From NCBI RefSeq assembly GCF_004115215.2, contig NC_041751.1, forward strand, positions 32,647,798 through 32,711,797: DNA of 64,000 bases. Reading direction: 5' to 3'. Every line of letters begins with the position of its first letter. Positions within the stretch are counted from its first letter, which is position 1. Origin of the DNA: Ornithorhynchus anatinus. Its lineage: Eukaryota; Chordata; Mammalia; Monotremata; Ornithorhynchidae. The notes under the pieces are model-generated. The model was given only the letters and a program-made list of their open reading frames with translations, was not told the DNA's origin and ran no database searches. This document shows positions 1-9,936 of this stretch, one piece after another. The position numbers were made by a program, and so were the translations under genes.

Positions 1-101
1 CCTTGCTCTTTCTCTCTTTTTCACTCTCTCTCTCTCTCTCTTTTGCCGATTCTCTCTCCCCACAGGAGGTCTCCGTTAATATTAGGTGCAATTTCAAGAC
101 A

Positions 102-1088
102 ATGGATGCCACTGAAATCTCCTTTGGGATGGTGATCCTGTTACAGATCAGCATTGGGCTCGCAGTGAACATCCACCTCCTCCTGTTTTATATCTGCTTG
201 GTCTCCATTAAACACAGGCTCAGTTCCTCCGACCTGATCCTCACCCACCTGGCCTTGGCCAATGTCATAAATCTCCTCACCAGGGGCGTCCCGGACATCT
301 TGTCTCTTTGGGGGCTGAGGAATTTCTTAGATGATGTTGGATGTAAAATCCTCATCTACTTCCACCGAGTGGCTAGGGGTCTTTCCATCTGCACCACCTG
401 CTTCCTTAGTATCTTCCAGGCAATCACCATCAGCCCTGGCACCTCCCGGTGGTCCAGAGTAAAAGCCAAATTACCCAAGTGCGTCATCCCCTGTTTCCTC
501 TCCTTCTGGGTCCTCAGTCTCCTCATAGACGTTTCTGCCCTGATATACATTATCGGCCCCCAGAACATCACGGTGATTGAGTATTCTTTTATGCTGACAT
601 ACTGTTCCTCAGTCAGCATCAGTGAAGAAACCACGCTCCTTAACACTGCCATAATCTCTCTCCGAGATCTGTTCTTCATGTGGCTCATGAGCGTGGCAAG
701 TGGCTACATGGTGTTTGTCCTGCACAGACACCACCGGCAGGTCCGACACCTCCACGGACCTGGTCACTCCCCCAAGGCGATGCCCGAGGTCCAGGCAGCC
801 AAGAGAATCATCTCCCTGATGGCTCTGTACCTTCTTCTTTATGGGCTAGAAATAATCGTGGTGCGTATCTTCCTAAATGTGACAAATAAATCTCTGCAAG
901 AGAATAGCATCCTCGATCTATCACTCACTTTCTCAGTCATCAGCCCATTCCTGATGATTCATAGTAACCAGAGGGTGAGACTTTGTGGGAAAAGGAAGCC
1001 CATTTCCAACTTGGATGCCTCTCTGGTTTGCCGGGAAGCTTCTAGCTCTCTTCCTGTGACCTCAGCGAAGCCTGACGGGAGAGTTTAG
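102..1088 (+). CDS. V1R-1: vomeronasal type-1 receptor, divergent subfamily, C-terminally extended
   Basis: Seven-transmembrane chemoreceptor of the V1R family, expected in the membrane of vomeronasal sensory neurons. Read from the ATG at 102 it is 328 codons. TM1 is about residues 8-30, TM2 44-63, TM3 82-110 with the GCK cysteine at 81 and the CTTC motif, the SPGTSRW loop near 111-117, TM4 127-147, an N-glycosylation site (NIT) at 155, extracellular cysteine 168, TM5 184-207, and the HRHHRQVRHLHGPG loop after it. TM6-TM7 differ from the other copies: GLEII replaces GRQS and CGKRK replaces FWKR. The usual stop after residue 307 reads CTG, adding 21 residues. The frame is open upstream to position 3, but that part is a pyrimidine tract and CAG acceptor (65), so it is taken as intron. 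Its promoter lies left of the window. Product confident; ligand unknown. Confidence 0.9.
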   Translation: MDATEISFGMVILLQISIGLAVNIHLLLFYICLVSIKHRLSSSDLILTHLALANVINLLTRGVPDILSLWGLRNFLDDVGCKILIYFHRVARGLSICTTCFLSIFQAITISPGTSRWSRVKAKLPKCVIPCFLSFWVLSLLIDVSALIYIIGPQNITVIEYSFMLTYCSSVSISEETTLLNTAIISLRDLFFMWLMSVASGYMVFVLHRHHRQVRHLHGPGHSPKAMPEVQAAKRIISLMALYLLLYGLEIIVVRIFLNVTNKSLQENSILDLSLTFSVISPFLMIHSNQRVRLCGKRKPISNLDASLVCREASSSLPVTSAKPDGRV

Positions 1089-1285
1089 GAGACAGAGCTG
1101 CCTTGGGATCAGAGTCAAGTAATCTCTTGGGGCCGAGACCAAAGACCCAGCCGCAGGAGGGTTCTGGAGATAAACACTGACTCTCCCTCTAGTTCTACGC
1201 CCTATCTCCTCTGTTCTGTGGACTCTCTCCCCCATCAGAAAGCTCATCTAAAAAGCCACTCATTAATTTCTCAATTCCCCAGCTT
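1089..1285. other. 3' flank of V1R-1, no feature recognised
   Basis: Non-repetitive-looking sequence after the V1R-1 stop, presumably 3' untranslated region. No AATAAA seen before the SINE that follows. Confidence 0.4.
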
Positions 1286-1482
1286 CTGAGCACGTGGTCT
1301 AGTGGATAGAAAAAGGGCCTGGGAGTCAGAAGGACCTGGGTTCTGATCCTGGTGTGTAAAATGGGGATTAAGACTGTGACCCCCGACGTGGGACAACGTG
1401 ATTACCTTTTATCTATCTCAGTGCTTAGAACAGTGCTTGGCCCATAAGTGCTTAACAAACACCATTATTATTATTATTATTA
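1286..1482 (+). mobile_element. Mon-1 SINE, internally deleted
   Basis: Head GTGGTCTAGTGGATAGA and tail GTGCTTAACAAACACC with an ATT-repeat end are present; the middle portion between the head and the AAAATGGGGATTAAG block is missing. Confidence 0.8.
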
Positions 1483-1599
1483 CTCTGTGCTTAATAAATA
1501 TGATTGAATGGATAAATGAAAACATTTGATCACATAAAAATGTCCTTTCCCCTTTTCCTCCTATCTGTAAAAATATTTCTGTTCCTGTCATCCTCATCT

Positions 1600-1976
1600 A
1601 GACTTAAAGTCCTAGTTGTAAGGATTGGTTCTACTAAGTCTACTGTGCTGTGCACATAGTTGGTGGTCAATCAATAGTATTAGATTATAAACTACTAGAG
1701 AGCAGGGATCAGGATTTACAAACTCTATCATATTTTTTCCAAGTGCCTAGTACAGTGTTGTGAATACAGGAGATGCTCAGTACATTCCAGTGATTGACGA
1801 GGGAAGGAAAATTTGGCTGAAATATTTAAAACGTCATTTTTGAAAGGAGGGCTACAGTGTGCAAGTTAGCCTGGTGGGCAGGGAATGTGTCTGTTGATTA
1901 TATTGTCCTCTCCCAAGCACTTAGTACAGTGCTCTACACACAGTAAGCGCCCAATAAATACGATTGAATGAATAAC
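1600..1976 (+). mobile_element. Three consecutive L2 3'-end fragments
   Basis: Three L2 tails lie head to tail, each with the AGCAGGGA..TGT and AGTGC.TAGTACAGTG signatures; the last (1870-1976) ends in CAATAAATACGATTGAATG and is the best preserved. Confidence 0.7.
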
Positions 1977-2194
1977 CCTCACACATTATGAAGAGAGCAT
2001 GAGACTCCATAAGGCTCCTCTTGGCTTTATTGATGTTGTATGGTGAAATAGGCCCTGGTTCAGCAGATCCTGAATCAAATAGGGAAAAATCAGTGACCCT
2101 TTTTTAACACAAAACACTGTACTAAAGCACTCTGGAGAGTACACAGAGCCCAAACACATGTTACCTTCTCATAAGGAGTTCCTAATTCAATGCT

Positions 2195-2308
2195 ATTTCC
2201 CTTTGAGCAGGTAATAAGTGAACTATTCTTTCTTTATCTGCTTTCCTGAATGGCACTTTGATACTCATTCCAGGCCCACAGCACTTACTAAATTGCCTCA
2301 TTCTATTT
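2195..2308 (+). repeat. Left arm of a long inverted repeat
   Basis: This segment is matched in reverse complement by 4387-4496 with only a 4-base indel and a few mismatches seen by eye. The two arms enclose about 2.1 kb of L2 and SINE sequence. It is not recognised as part of Mon-1 or L2. Confidence 0.85.
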
Positions 2309-2324
2309 AGGGAGAGAGCAGGAA

Positions 2325-2480
2325 ACAGTAATAGAAGCAATGGTGTTTTTTGAACACCCACGGGGTGAAATGCACTGTACTAAGTAGCTGGGGAAAGGAG
2401 AACAGATACAGGAGGCATATTCCTTGCCCACAAGGGACTTCCACTATAAACTGAAAATGTACATAAACTAGGTAGTAGAG
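2325..2480 (-). mobile_element. L2 3'-end fragment
   Basis: Diverged antisense L2 tail: CACTGTACTAAGTAGCTGGG, then CCTTGCCCACAAGGGACTT and a CTATAAACTGAAAA remnant. Confidence 0.55.
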
Positions 2481-2562
2481 CAAATGCACCAGAAATCACT
2501 GAAGAGGGAGGGAAGAGTGTGGAAGCATTTCACCTAACACCTTTTCAACTAACTGTAGTACT

Positions 2563-2682
2563 TATTCAATAGTATTTATTGAGCGCTTACTATGTGCAGA
2601 GCACTGTACTAAGCGTTTGGAATGTACAAATCGGTGACAGAGACAGTCCCTTGCCCTTTGACGGGCTTACGGTCTATGAACT
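2563..2682 (-). mobile_element. L2 3' tail
   Basis: Starts with TATTCAATAGTATTTATTGA and runs through GAGCACTGTACTAAGCG to GACGGGCTTACGGTCTA, the antisense of the young L2 3' end also seen at 19201. Confidence 0.85.
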
Positions 2683-2689
2683 CATTTGC

Positions 2690-2946
2690 ACCCTCCTCTG
2701 AACTCCACTCCAACTGTAAATATTTCATTATCTTTCCTATTAGAAAGGAAGGTCGTTGAGGCAGAGAATGTGTCCATTTTATATTTTGTACTTTCCACTT
2801 GCCTACTGCAATACCCTGCACCACATGGGTGCTTAAGTGCTATGCTGTTACCACTGCTATTATGTTGCCGAATTGTACACTGCAAGCTCTTAGTACAGTG
2901 CTCTGCACATAGTAAGCACTCAATAAATACTATTGAAAGAATGAAT
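2690..2946 (+). mobile_element. L2 3'-end fragments
   Basis: Two sense L2 tails follow each other; the second ends CTCAATAAATACTATTGAAAG at about 2938 and abuts the next SINE. Confidence 0.75.
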
Positions 2947-3229
2947 TAGAGAAGCAGTGTGGCCTAGGGGAGAGAGCCTGGGCAGCAGGAGACCTGGTTC
3001 TAATCCCAACTCTGCCATTTTAGTGCTGTGTGATTTTGGGCAAATCACTTAATTTTTCTGTGTCTCAGTTTCTTCATCTGTAAAATGGGGAATCGACACC
3101 TGTTTTCCTTCAGATCGTGAGCCTCGTTCAGGACAGGGACAGTGTGTGACCTGATTTTCTTTCGTCTGCCCCGGTCCTTAGTACAGTGCTTGGCATGTTT
3201 GACAAACACTAGTATTATTACTACTATTG
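2947..3229 (+). mobile_element. Mon-1 SINE, older copy
   Basis: Full-length order of blocks, from GAGAAGCAGTGTGGCCTAG to TTTGACAAACAC and a short ATT tail, with many substitutions. Confidence 0.85.
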
Positions 3230-3367
3230 AAAAGTTGCAAGTGTTTTATTCCGAAGGAAATGAAAATAAACGTCTTTAATAAAGTTTCTATCTTTCCTGT
3301 CTTGCTTTCAGACTAAGCTCAGTCATAAAAGATAAGGAGCTTCTGCCCTCCCAGCCCACTGCCCCCC

Positions 3368-4248
3368 ATGATACTGTTACGGGCTCTCGTTATATCCCGG
3401 CTAGACTACCGTGTCAGCCTTCTCTCTGACCTCCCTTCCTCCTCTCTCGCCCCGCTCCGGTCTATTCTTCACTCCGCCGCCCGGCTCATCTTCCCGCAGA
3501 AACGATCTGGGCGTGTCACTCCCCTTCTTAAACGACTCCAGTGGTTGCCCATCGACCTCCGCTCCAAACAAAAACTCCTCACTCTAGGCTTCGAGGCTCT
3601 CCGTCACCTCGCCCCTTCCTACCTCTCCTCCCTTCTCTCTTTCTACCGCCCACCCCGCACGCTCCGCTCCTCCGCCGCCCGCCTCCTCACCGGCACTCGG
3701 TCTCGCCCATCCTGCCATCGACCCCCGGGTCACGTCCTCCCGCGGTCCCGGAACGCCCTCCCTCCTCACCTCCGCCAAACTGATTCTCTTTCCCTCTTCA
3801 AAACCCTACTTAAAACTCACCTCCTCCGAGAGGCCTTCCCAGACCGAGCTCCTCTTCTCCCTCTACTCCCTCTGCCATCCCCCCTTTACCTCTCCGTGGC
3901 TAAACCCTCATTTTCCCCTTTTCCCCCTGCTCCTCCACCTCTCCCTTCCCATCCACACGGCACCGTACTCGTCCGCTCAACTGTATATATTTTCGTTACC
4001 CTATTTATTTTGTTAATGAATTGTACATCGCCTCGATTCTATTTAGTTGCCATCGGTTTTTACGAGATGTTCTTCCTCTTGACTCTATTCATTGCCATCG
4101 TTCTTATCTGTCCGTCTCCCCCGATTAGACCGTAAGCCCGTCAAACGGCAGGGACCGTCTCTATCTGTTGCCGACTTGTTTATCCCAAGCGCTTAGTACA
4201 GTGCTCTGCACATAGTAAGCGCTCAATAAATACTATTGAATGAATTAA
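3368..4248 (+). mobile_element. 5'-truncated young L2 with C-terminal ORF2 frame
   Basis: LINE2 copy holding an open frame of 255 codons (3368-4135). Its first about 160 residues ([51 protein letters not shown]) match the L2 at 19201-20726 with about a dozen differences. These are the region C-terminal to the polymerase core, so no YADD motif remains. Behind the frame come the L2 3' untranslated region and the tail CTCAATAAATACTATTGAATG. Strong 5' truncation is usual for target-primed integration. High CG content of the frame contrasts with its AT-richer surroundings and fits a recent insertion. Confidence 0.92.
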
Positions 4249-4249
4249 T

Positions 4250-4372
4250 TTAATTAATAGTATTTACTGAGTGATTACTGCATGTAGAGCACTGTATTAA
4301 ACGCTTATGAGGGGGCAGACATGATCCCTTTCCCCAAGGAATTTACACCCTACAGCAGGAGACAATAAAACC
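4250..4372 (-). mobile_element. L2 3' tail
   Basis: Antisense tail (TAATAGTATTTACTGAGTG) placed immediately after the sense L2 end, so the two tails meet end to end. Confidence 0.7.
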
Positions 4373-4386
4373 ATTATGGATTGGTG

Positions 4387-4496
4387 AAATAGAATGAGGC
4401 AATTTAGTAAGTGCTGTGGGCCTGGAATGAGTATCAAAGTGCCATTCAAGAAAGCAGATAAAGTATAGTTCACTTATTACCTGCTCAAAGGGAAAT
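4387..4496 (-). repeat. Right arm of a long inverted repeat
   Basis: Reverse complement of 2195-2308; ends with CTCAAAGGGAAAT, matching ATTTCCCTTTGAG at the left arm. The match stops sharply at both ends. Confidence 0.85.
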
Positions 4497-4767
4497 CAAC
4501 CAAATTCTGGCACCAAATGCAGCATATCCTAATTTACTCTAGTTCCTTTTCTCAACTGGAACCCCAGTTCCTCCAGAGATCTACTAAAAATCACTTACCT
4601 ATTAACCATATTCCTCAAGATTCACAATCCCCTCCCCGGGAGCTGAGGATGAAACTTAATTCAGGGAGAGGGTGGGGCGGTGGGAGTGGAAGAAAGAGGA
4701 AGAGAGAAAGACAGGAGTTGGGGGAGAAAGGGCTGCAAGATGCGGCAAGGATGTTGACGTTTCCCAT

Positions 4768-5054
4768 GGTCAATTAGCATCAGGTAATGAAGAGGAGAGA
4801 TTTGGGCTCATTTTGTCCCAGAATGGTGGGCAGTAGGGAGGGGAGTTTGACGATTTTCAGATATGTCCCTTTCCCAGTGCCAGAGTGGATTAGTTCTCAG
4901 CGATTCACTCAGTGACACAAACACACTAATGACTCCCAGAGGGAATAGGAGATGAGAAAAGCTGCTGATAAATGCTACCTCAGTCTTGTCCTAACAGTCT
5001 CACTGTCTACAGAGCGGCCCTTCCAGCCAGAACGCACAATGGTTGCGGGTAAGA
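4768..5054 (+). promoter_or_regulatory. Cassette A: putative promoter and 5' exon of V1R-2
   Basis: Homologous to the blocks at 11311, 23087, 30421, 34829, 40902, 48488 and 56183. It contains GGTCAATTAG and GGTAATGA (homeodomain-like cores), a stretch with ACACAAACACAC, a diverged palindrome (TCCCAGAGGGA), GCTGATAAATGCTACCTCAG and a splice donor GGGTAAGAC with GT at 5049. An ATG lies ten bases before the donor. Cassettes A and B share the GTAAGAC donor, unlike the GGTGAGTAGG of the others, just as V1R-2 and V1R-3 are the closest pair of receptors. Promoter function is inferred. Confidence 0.65.
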
Positions 5055-5109
5055 CAAGATGACATTTTAGAAAGGACCCAAGCAACAGAGTTAAGTATGG
5101 ACTGGAGTG

Positions 5110-5560
5110 GGGAGAGGGTGGAAGAAGGAAGGCCAGTGAGGAGGAGGATACTGTTTCAGTTCCTTCACGGGTCTCCCTGCCTATCTCTGATACACACACA
5201 CAAATCTGTTACTGGTATCGAAGAAGATGTCACTGATGGTGATGTTCAGCCACTGGTATGTGAAGGAATATGAAAAATCCAAGGGAGCAAGGAATCGAGG
5301 ACAATGTCAAGGTTTTGGGTGGGATGGGATGGTGTTGCCAAGAGTGATGGGAAAATTAAGAGCAGAGACAATGGGAAGGGAGATGAGGAGTTCCGTTTTG
5401 GACCTGGTGAACTTGAGTTGTCAGTGGGATATGCATGTGGAAAGGGAGGGAAGGGGAAATGTGAAATTGCAGAGGAGGAGGAGAGAGAGAAGATGGGATT
5501 GGAAGAAATCCTTGTGGAAAGTCCAATTTTAGGGAGGCATCGGACTCCACCAGATCCTGA
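5110..5560 (-). mobile_element. L2-derived intronic sequence shared by units A and B
   Basis: The part from about 5300 follows antisense L2 ORF2 (GATGAGGAGTTCCGTTTTGGAC, GAACTTGAGTTGTCAGTGGGA as separate blocks). Its first 170 bases recur at 11690-12150, showing that this intron was duplicated together with the cassette. Confidence 0.55.
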
Positions 5561-5629
5561 GGCAAAGGATTAGCTTCAACTGGGTTAGATTCCAGTCTCT
5601 CATTATGGGAAGGGATTATTATCTATTTC

Positions 5630-5897
5630 TAGGTATTATTTTTCTGGTTATATTTGCTAAGCACACTGTTCTAAGCTCTGGGGTAAATGCAAGTTAATCT
5701 GATTGGGCACAGCCCTTGCCCACATGGCTTGTAAGCAGGTGGAAGAATAAGTATATTTTACCCCCATTTTAGGGATGAGGAAGTTGAGGTCCAAGGAGGT
5801 GGAGTGACTTGCCTAAGATCACCCAGCAGACATGTGGCAAAGCTGGGACTAGAACCTGGGTCTCCTGACTCCCAAACCTGGGCCCTTTGGATCACAG
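5630..5897 (-). mobile_element. Mon-1 SINE, old
   Basis: Antisense order: TTTGCTAAGCACA, GTTCTAAGCTCTGGGG, CCCCCATTTTAGGGATGAGG, GACTTGCCTAAGATCACCCA, then the tRNA-like head. Confidence 0.75.
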
Positions 5898-5966
5898 AGA
5901 TAATGATGATGATATTTGCTCTCTGGTTACTATGCCCCAGCCTCTAGAGTATAAACCAAATAATCT

Positions 5967-6255
5967 TTTTTATGGCATTGGTTAAGCACTTATTATGTGT
6001 CAAACCCTGTTCTAAGTGCTGGGTTAGGCACAAGTTAATTAGGTCAGACACATCCCCGTCTGGCACGGGGCTTACAGTTTAACTAGGGGAGAGAACAGAT
6101 ACTGAATCCCCATTTTACAGCTGAGGAAACTGAGGTCCAGAGAAGTTAAACGACTTGACTAAGGTCACCCAGCAAGGAAATGGTGAAGCTGGGATTAGAA
6201 CCCACATCCTTTAACTCCCAGGCTGTGCTCTTTCCATCAGACTATGCTGCTTCCC
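5967..6255 (-). mobile_element. Mon-1 SINE
   Basis: Antisense, near full length, ending in ATCAGACTATGCTGCTTCC. Confidence 0.85.
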
Positions 6256-6296
6256 AAAATGAAACTTTGATCCAAAATATACCTAGACTTGGAATT

Positions 6297-6386
6297 GAGG
6301 TTCCTCCTGCTTAACTATAAACTCTTTGAGGGAAGAGATCATGTCTTCTAAATAACTTTATGCTCCCAAGCGCCTAGTACAGCACT
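6297..6386 (+). mobile_element. L2 3'-end fragment
   Basis: ACTATAAACTCTTTGAGGGA followed by CCCAAGCGCCTAGTACAGCA. Confidence 0.6.
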
Positions 6387-6939
6387 TCCTCTGACCATTG
6401 TGTTCTCATTTATGTTAACGCGAAAACATAGTGATCTGAAATGTCCTTTGAGGTATCTATGAGAAGAAATGTATATTTGTAATTTTCACACATAGTCCAG
6501 TTCTCCTTGCAGTTAGCTCTCTCTGATCTGGTTTCTCTGCCTGGTGTCCAGAGCTCATCACCTCCCTCTCCTCCACCGTGGGACCCGAGAGGGGGAGTGA
6601 AGAATAGTTCTGTCTCGACTCGTACACACAGTGGTCACTTTGGGTTTCACGGAATCCAACATCCCGAGAGCCCTGCCAGACCTGTTCTCGCGTCTTCTTT
6701 AAATTTTCCCCGGGACCCCTTGGCATTCCTGCCTGGTCTGCTGAGACCAACCTGGAGAATTCCAACCCTTCCTTGCTGAAGTAGAGGCAAGTTTCCCCGC
6801 ATTTCCTGGGAGACGAATTGGGACAAAGTGGGATCTGGGAACCTTCTGAGTGGCTCGTTTAACCTGCCCACGGGGAAATATGTTTGTCTGGGGCCTTCGT
6901 GGAAAGCAGTCCTGAAATTAACTTGGCATGTAAGTGAGT
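6387..6939. other. Intron of the V1R-2 unit, nothing recognised
   Basis: No receptor, SINE or LINE signature seen. Short open frames here lack any recognisable motif. Confidence 0.4.
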
Positions 6940-7276
6940 CAGTCAGTTTTTCGGTCTCTCTCTGCCTCTCTCATTCTCTCTTTACCTCTCTCACTCTCCT
7001 CTCTCTACTTTGTTCTTCTATCATTTCTGAAACTGCCTCTTCACTTGTTTGTCTCTTTATCTCTGTGTTTCTCTGACTACTTTATCTGACTCACTCTCTC
7101 GCTCTACCTCTCCATCTCTCTCTGTCTCTACCTCTCTGACTTTGCCACTTTCTCTTTCTATGACCCTGTCTCTCTCTAACTCACTCTGTCTCTTTCTGAC
7201 CCTGTCTCTCTGCTTCTCCATCTCTTTTGTCTTTCCAACACTGCTTCCATTTTACTTCTCTTGCTCTGACTCTCCT
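6940..7276 (+). repeat. CT-rich low-complexity tract
   Basis: Long run of TCTCTCTCTGN-type sequence. Open frames across it encode only Ser/Leu/Phe repeats. It belongs to a pyrimidine expansion that, interrupted by a SINE and an L2 tail, reaches to the V1R-2 coding exon. Confidence 0.8.
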
Positions 7277-7558
7277 TTTTATTTTTTTTATTTCTATGGT
7301 ATTTATTAAGCATTTACTATGTGCCAGGCACCCTTCTAAGCACTGGGTTAGATACGAGCTAATAAATGTGAATGCAGTTGATGATCCACCTGGGGCTCAC
7401 AGTCTAATCCTCATTTTACAGATGAGGGAACTGAGGCACAGAGAAGTTAAGTGACTTGCCCAAGGTCACACGGCAGATGACTGGCAGAGCCAGAATTAGA
7501 GCCCAGGGCTTTCTGACTCCCTTGCCATGCTTCATCCACTAGGCCATGCTGCTTCTCT
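7277..7558 (-). mobile_element. Mon-1 SINE inserted in the CT tract
   Basis: Antisense from TATGGTATTTATTAAGCA to GGCCATGCTGCTTCT; CT-rich sequence resumes on its right side. Confidence 0.85.
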
Positions 7559-7714
7559 GACTCTCTGATTTTCTATCGCTACATCATCTTCTTCTGTCCC
7601 TCTCTCCTCTGCCTCTGTCCACCTCCCTCTGACTTCACATGTCTCTCTGCCTTTCCATCTCCTCCGTTGATCCCTCTTTATCTCTCTCTGCCTCTTCTGC
7701 TTCCTTTCAAGCCG

Positions 7715-7866
7715 TCACTGGTACTTATTGAGCACTTAGTATGTGCAGAGCACTGTACTAAATCTTTTGGGAGAGTACAATATAAAAATATAACAGACAC
7801 ATTCCCTGCCCACGACGAGCTTGAAGTCCAGAGGGGGAGATAGACATTATTATAAATCAATCAATC
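7715..7866 (-). mobile_element. L2 3' tail inserted in the CT tract
   Basis: TATTGAGCACTTAGTATGTG, then GAGAGTACAATATAA and GTCCAGAGGGGGAGATAG. Confidence 0.8.
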
Positions 7867-8100
7867 TCTCCATCTCCCTCTCTCTGTCTCTGCCCCCTGT
7901 CTCTTTCAGTGTCTTTCCATCTCTTCTTCTTTCTTCTTCTTCTCTGTCTATGCCTCCTTCTTTCTCTCCATATCTCTCCATATCTTTCTGTCTCAGCCCC
8001 CATCTCTCTGGCTCTCTCTGTGTCTTTCTGTCTTTCTGTCTCTGCCTCTGTCTCTCTGTAACTCTCTGATTCAATCTAGGTGTCTGTCTTTCTTTCTGGT
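7867..8100 (+). repeat. CT-rich tract before the V1R-2 coding exon
   Basis: Almost pure pyrimidine, leading into the acceptor CATTCTCCAG that ends at 8115. Confidence 0.75.
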
Positions 8101-8150
8101 TCTCTCATTCTCCAGACTGTGCTACTGGAAGTCACTTCTGATTCTGAGGA

Positions 8151-9086
8151 GTGGAGAGACTGGATGCTAGTGAACTGGCCTATGGGATCTTCTTTCTGTT
8201 ACAGATTATCACTGGGGTCTTGGGGAATGTGTTCCTCCTCCTAGTTTATATACACATGGCCTTCACCAACCACCAAGTGATTCTCCCAGACCTGATCCTC
8301 GCCCACCTGGCCCTGGCCAATACCATGGCCCTTTTAAGCAGGGGGGTCCCCGACCTCCTGTCAGCTTGGGGGATGAATAATTTCCTGGATGACATTGGAT
8401 GTAAAACCCTCTTATACATCTGAGTGTCCCGGGCTTGGCCATCTGCACCACCTGCCTCCTGAGCGTCTTCCAGGCAGTCGTCATCAGCCCTGGAACCTCC
8501 TGGTGGGCAGGAGTCAGAACCCAATTACCCAAGTGCATCCTCCCCTCCTGCCTCTTCTCCTGGACCCTCAATCTGCTGGTTGAGATTTCTACACCGATAT
8601 TTATTACGGGGCCCCAGAACGGCGCCAGCATAAACAGCGTCATCATCCTGAAATACTGCGCCTCCGCCTGCATCAGAGCGGTCTCAACCCTGGTTAATGT
8701 GGTCGTGTTCTCTTTCCGTGATCTGTTCTTCGGGGGGCTCTTGAGCGTGGCCAGTGGCTACATGGTTTTCATTCTGCAAAGGCGCCACCGACAGGTCCGA
8801 CCCCTCCACGGGTCCGGCAGCTCCCTCCAGGGTGATGCTTGAGGTCAGAGCGGCCAAGACAGTCATTGCTCTGGTCACTCTTTACATCCTCCTCTATGGA
8901 CGGGATACAATCACCCTAAGTTTTTTAATAAATATGAAAGAAAATTCACCTCTGGTTCTTAATAGGAACATCATTATATCCTTCACTTTCTCAACTGTCA
9001 GTCCATTCCTGATGATTTTCAGCGACAGGAGGGTGAAGATGTTCTGGAAAAGGGATTCTCATCTTCCCACCCGGGATCCCTCTTAG
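8151..9086 (+). pseudogene. V1R-2: broken vomeronasal type-1 receptor
   Basis: Closest in the window to V1R-3. Aligned to that gene, both candidate start codons are changed (the MKRM start reads GTG GAG AGA CTG), so no in-frame ATG precedes TM1. A 3-base loss and a 1-base loss near 8419-8432 shift the frame inside TM3 just before CTTC, and one extra base near 8830 (GGCAGCTCCCTCCAGGG) shifts it again after the HLHGSG loop. Otherwise TM1-TM7 are recognisable, including FLDDIGCKTL, SPGTSWWAG, RRHRQVRPLHGSG, RAAKTVIALVTLYILLYGRD and the C-terminus FWKRDS ending at the standard stop (9084). A CAG acceptor lies at 8114-8115 and cassette A about 3.1 kb upstream. It is a recent pseudogene, with few lesions and long open stretches. 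Confidence 0.92.
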
Positions 9087-9930
9087 GGTTTCGGGAAATG
9101 GTGCATGTCTGATGGGAAGCGGGGGATCCAGGGATCTGCGTAAGAAGCAGGGTCTCGGAGCTAGGCTTGAGGTGTTAGAGATAACCTGTCCTAGAAGTCC
9201 CGTTAATTAATTAATTAATGTTGGTATTTATCAAGCGCTTACTATGTGCAGAGCACTGTTCTAAGCGCTGGGGTAAATACAGGGTCATCGGGTTGTCCCA
9301 CGTGGGGCTCGCAGGCTTAATCCCCATTTTACAGATGAGGTAACTGAGGCCCAGAGAAGTGAAGTGACTCGCCCACAGTCACACAGCTGACAAGTGGCAG
9401 AGCTGGGATTCGAACCCATGACCTCCGACTCCCAATCCCGTGCTCTTTCCACTGGGCCGCGCTGCTTCTCATCCGTTCTCCCGGATTCCCAGAAGCCTAG
9501 TACCCCATCTCCACTTAGCTGGCTTCCCCCTCCATATGTGTTTGTGACACGGAAGCAGAACTGCCCCGCTCCAAGTTTCCCCATGGCTCGTGGCACTAAC
9601 CAATCCCTGAGAATTCTCACAGTCGTTGGTTTGGCGAAGGGACCAACGGGGCTGGCGATAAGTTGAGGTCCGTCAGGGTCTGCCAGCATTCCTATGATGC
9701 ATGGCTTTTCTTTGCATGGGGGTGTGAATAGCTCAGTGGAAACACAAATTCATGCACGTGTCTTGCTGGAGGTGGGGCGTACCTCGCCACGACTGGGGTC
9801 TGACCAGTGCTCATCAGAATGACAAAGAGCCAGAAAAGGTGCGTGTCTGAGTTGTTATGGACACAGGGTGCAAGTCTGCAAGACTTTTGCTCTCCACCAC
9901 GCAATCACGGATACTATATCACCACCAGCC
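9087..9930 (+). repeat. 3' flank duplicated between V1R-2 and V1R-3
   Basis: Matches 14445-15270 in several blocks: GCGGGGGATCCAGGGATCTG after the stop, CCCCGCTCCAAGTTTCCCCA, TGTCTTGCTGGAGG, CAGAATGACAAAGAGCC and a TATCACCACCAGC end. It shows that the duplicated unit includes at least 0.8 kb of downstream sequence. Each copy carries its own SINE. Confidence 0.8.
9219..9470 (-). mobile_element. Mon-1 SINE
   Basis: Well preserved antisense copy, from TTGGTATTTATCAAGCGC to GCCGCGCTGCTTCTC, absent from the matching place in the V1R-3 flank. Confidence 0.9.
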
Positions 9931-9936
9931 GTGGAA

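Noticed and set aside
3-101. In-frame N-terminal extension of V1R-1 (MLFLSFSLSLSLSF...)
   Set aside because: It is the translation of a pyrimidine tract and splice acceptor (CCCACAG at 65). Related genes begin at the ATG equal to 102.
356-688. Antisense frames over V1R coding exons, repeated at the same places in other copies
   Set aside because: They mirror the conserved receptor codons and show no motif of their own.
3541-3783. Proline/arginine-rich frames inside L2 copies
   Set aside because: Alternative frames of the GC-rich L2 ORF2, seen again at 19664-19906.
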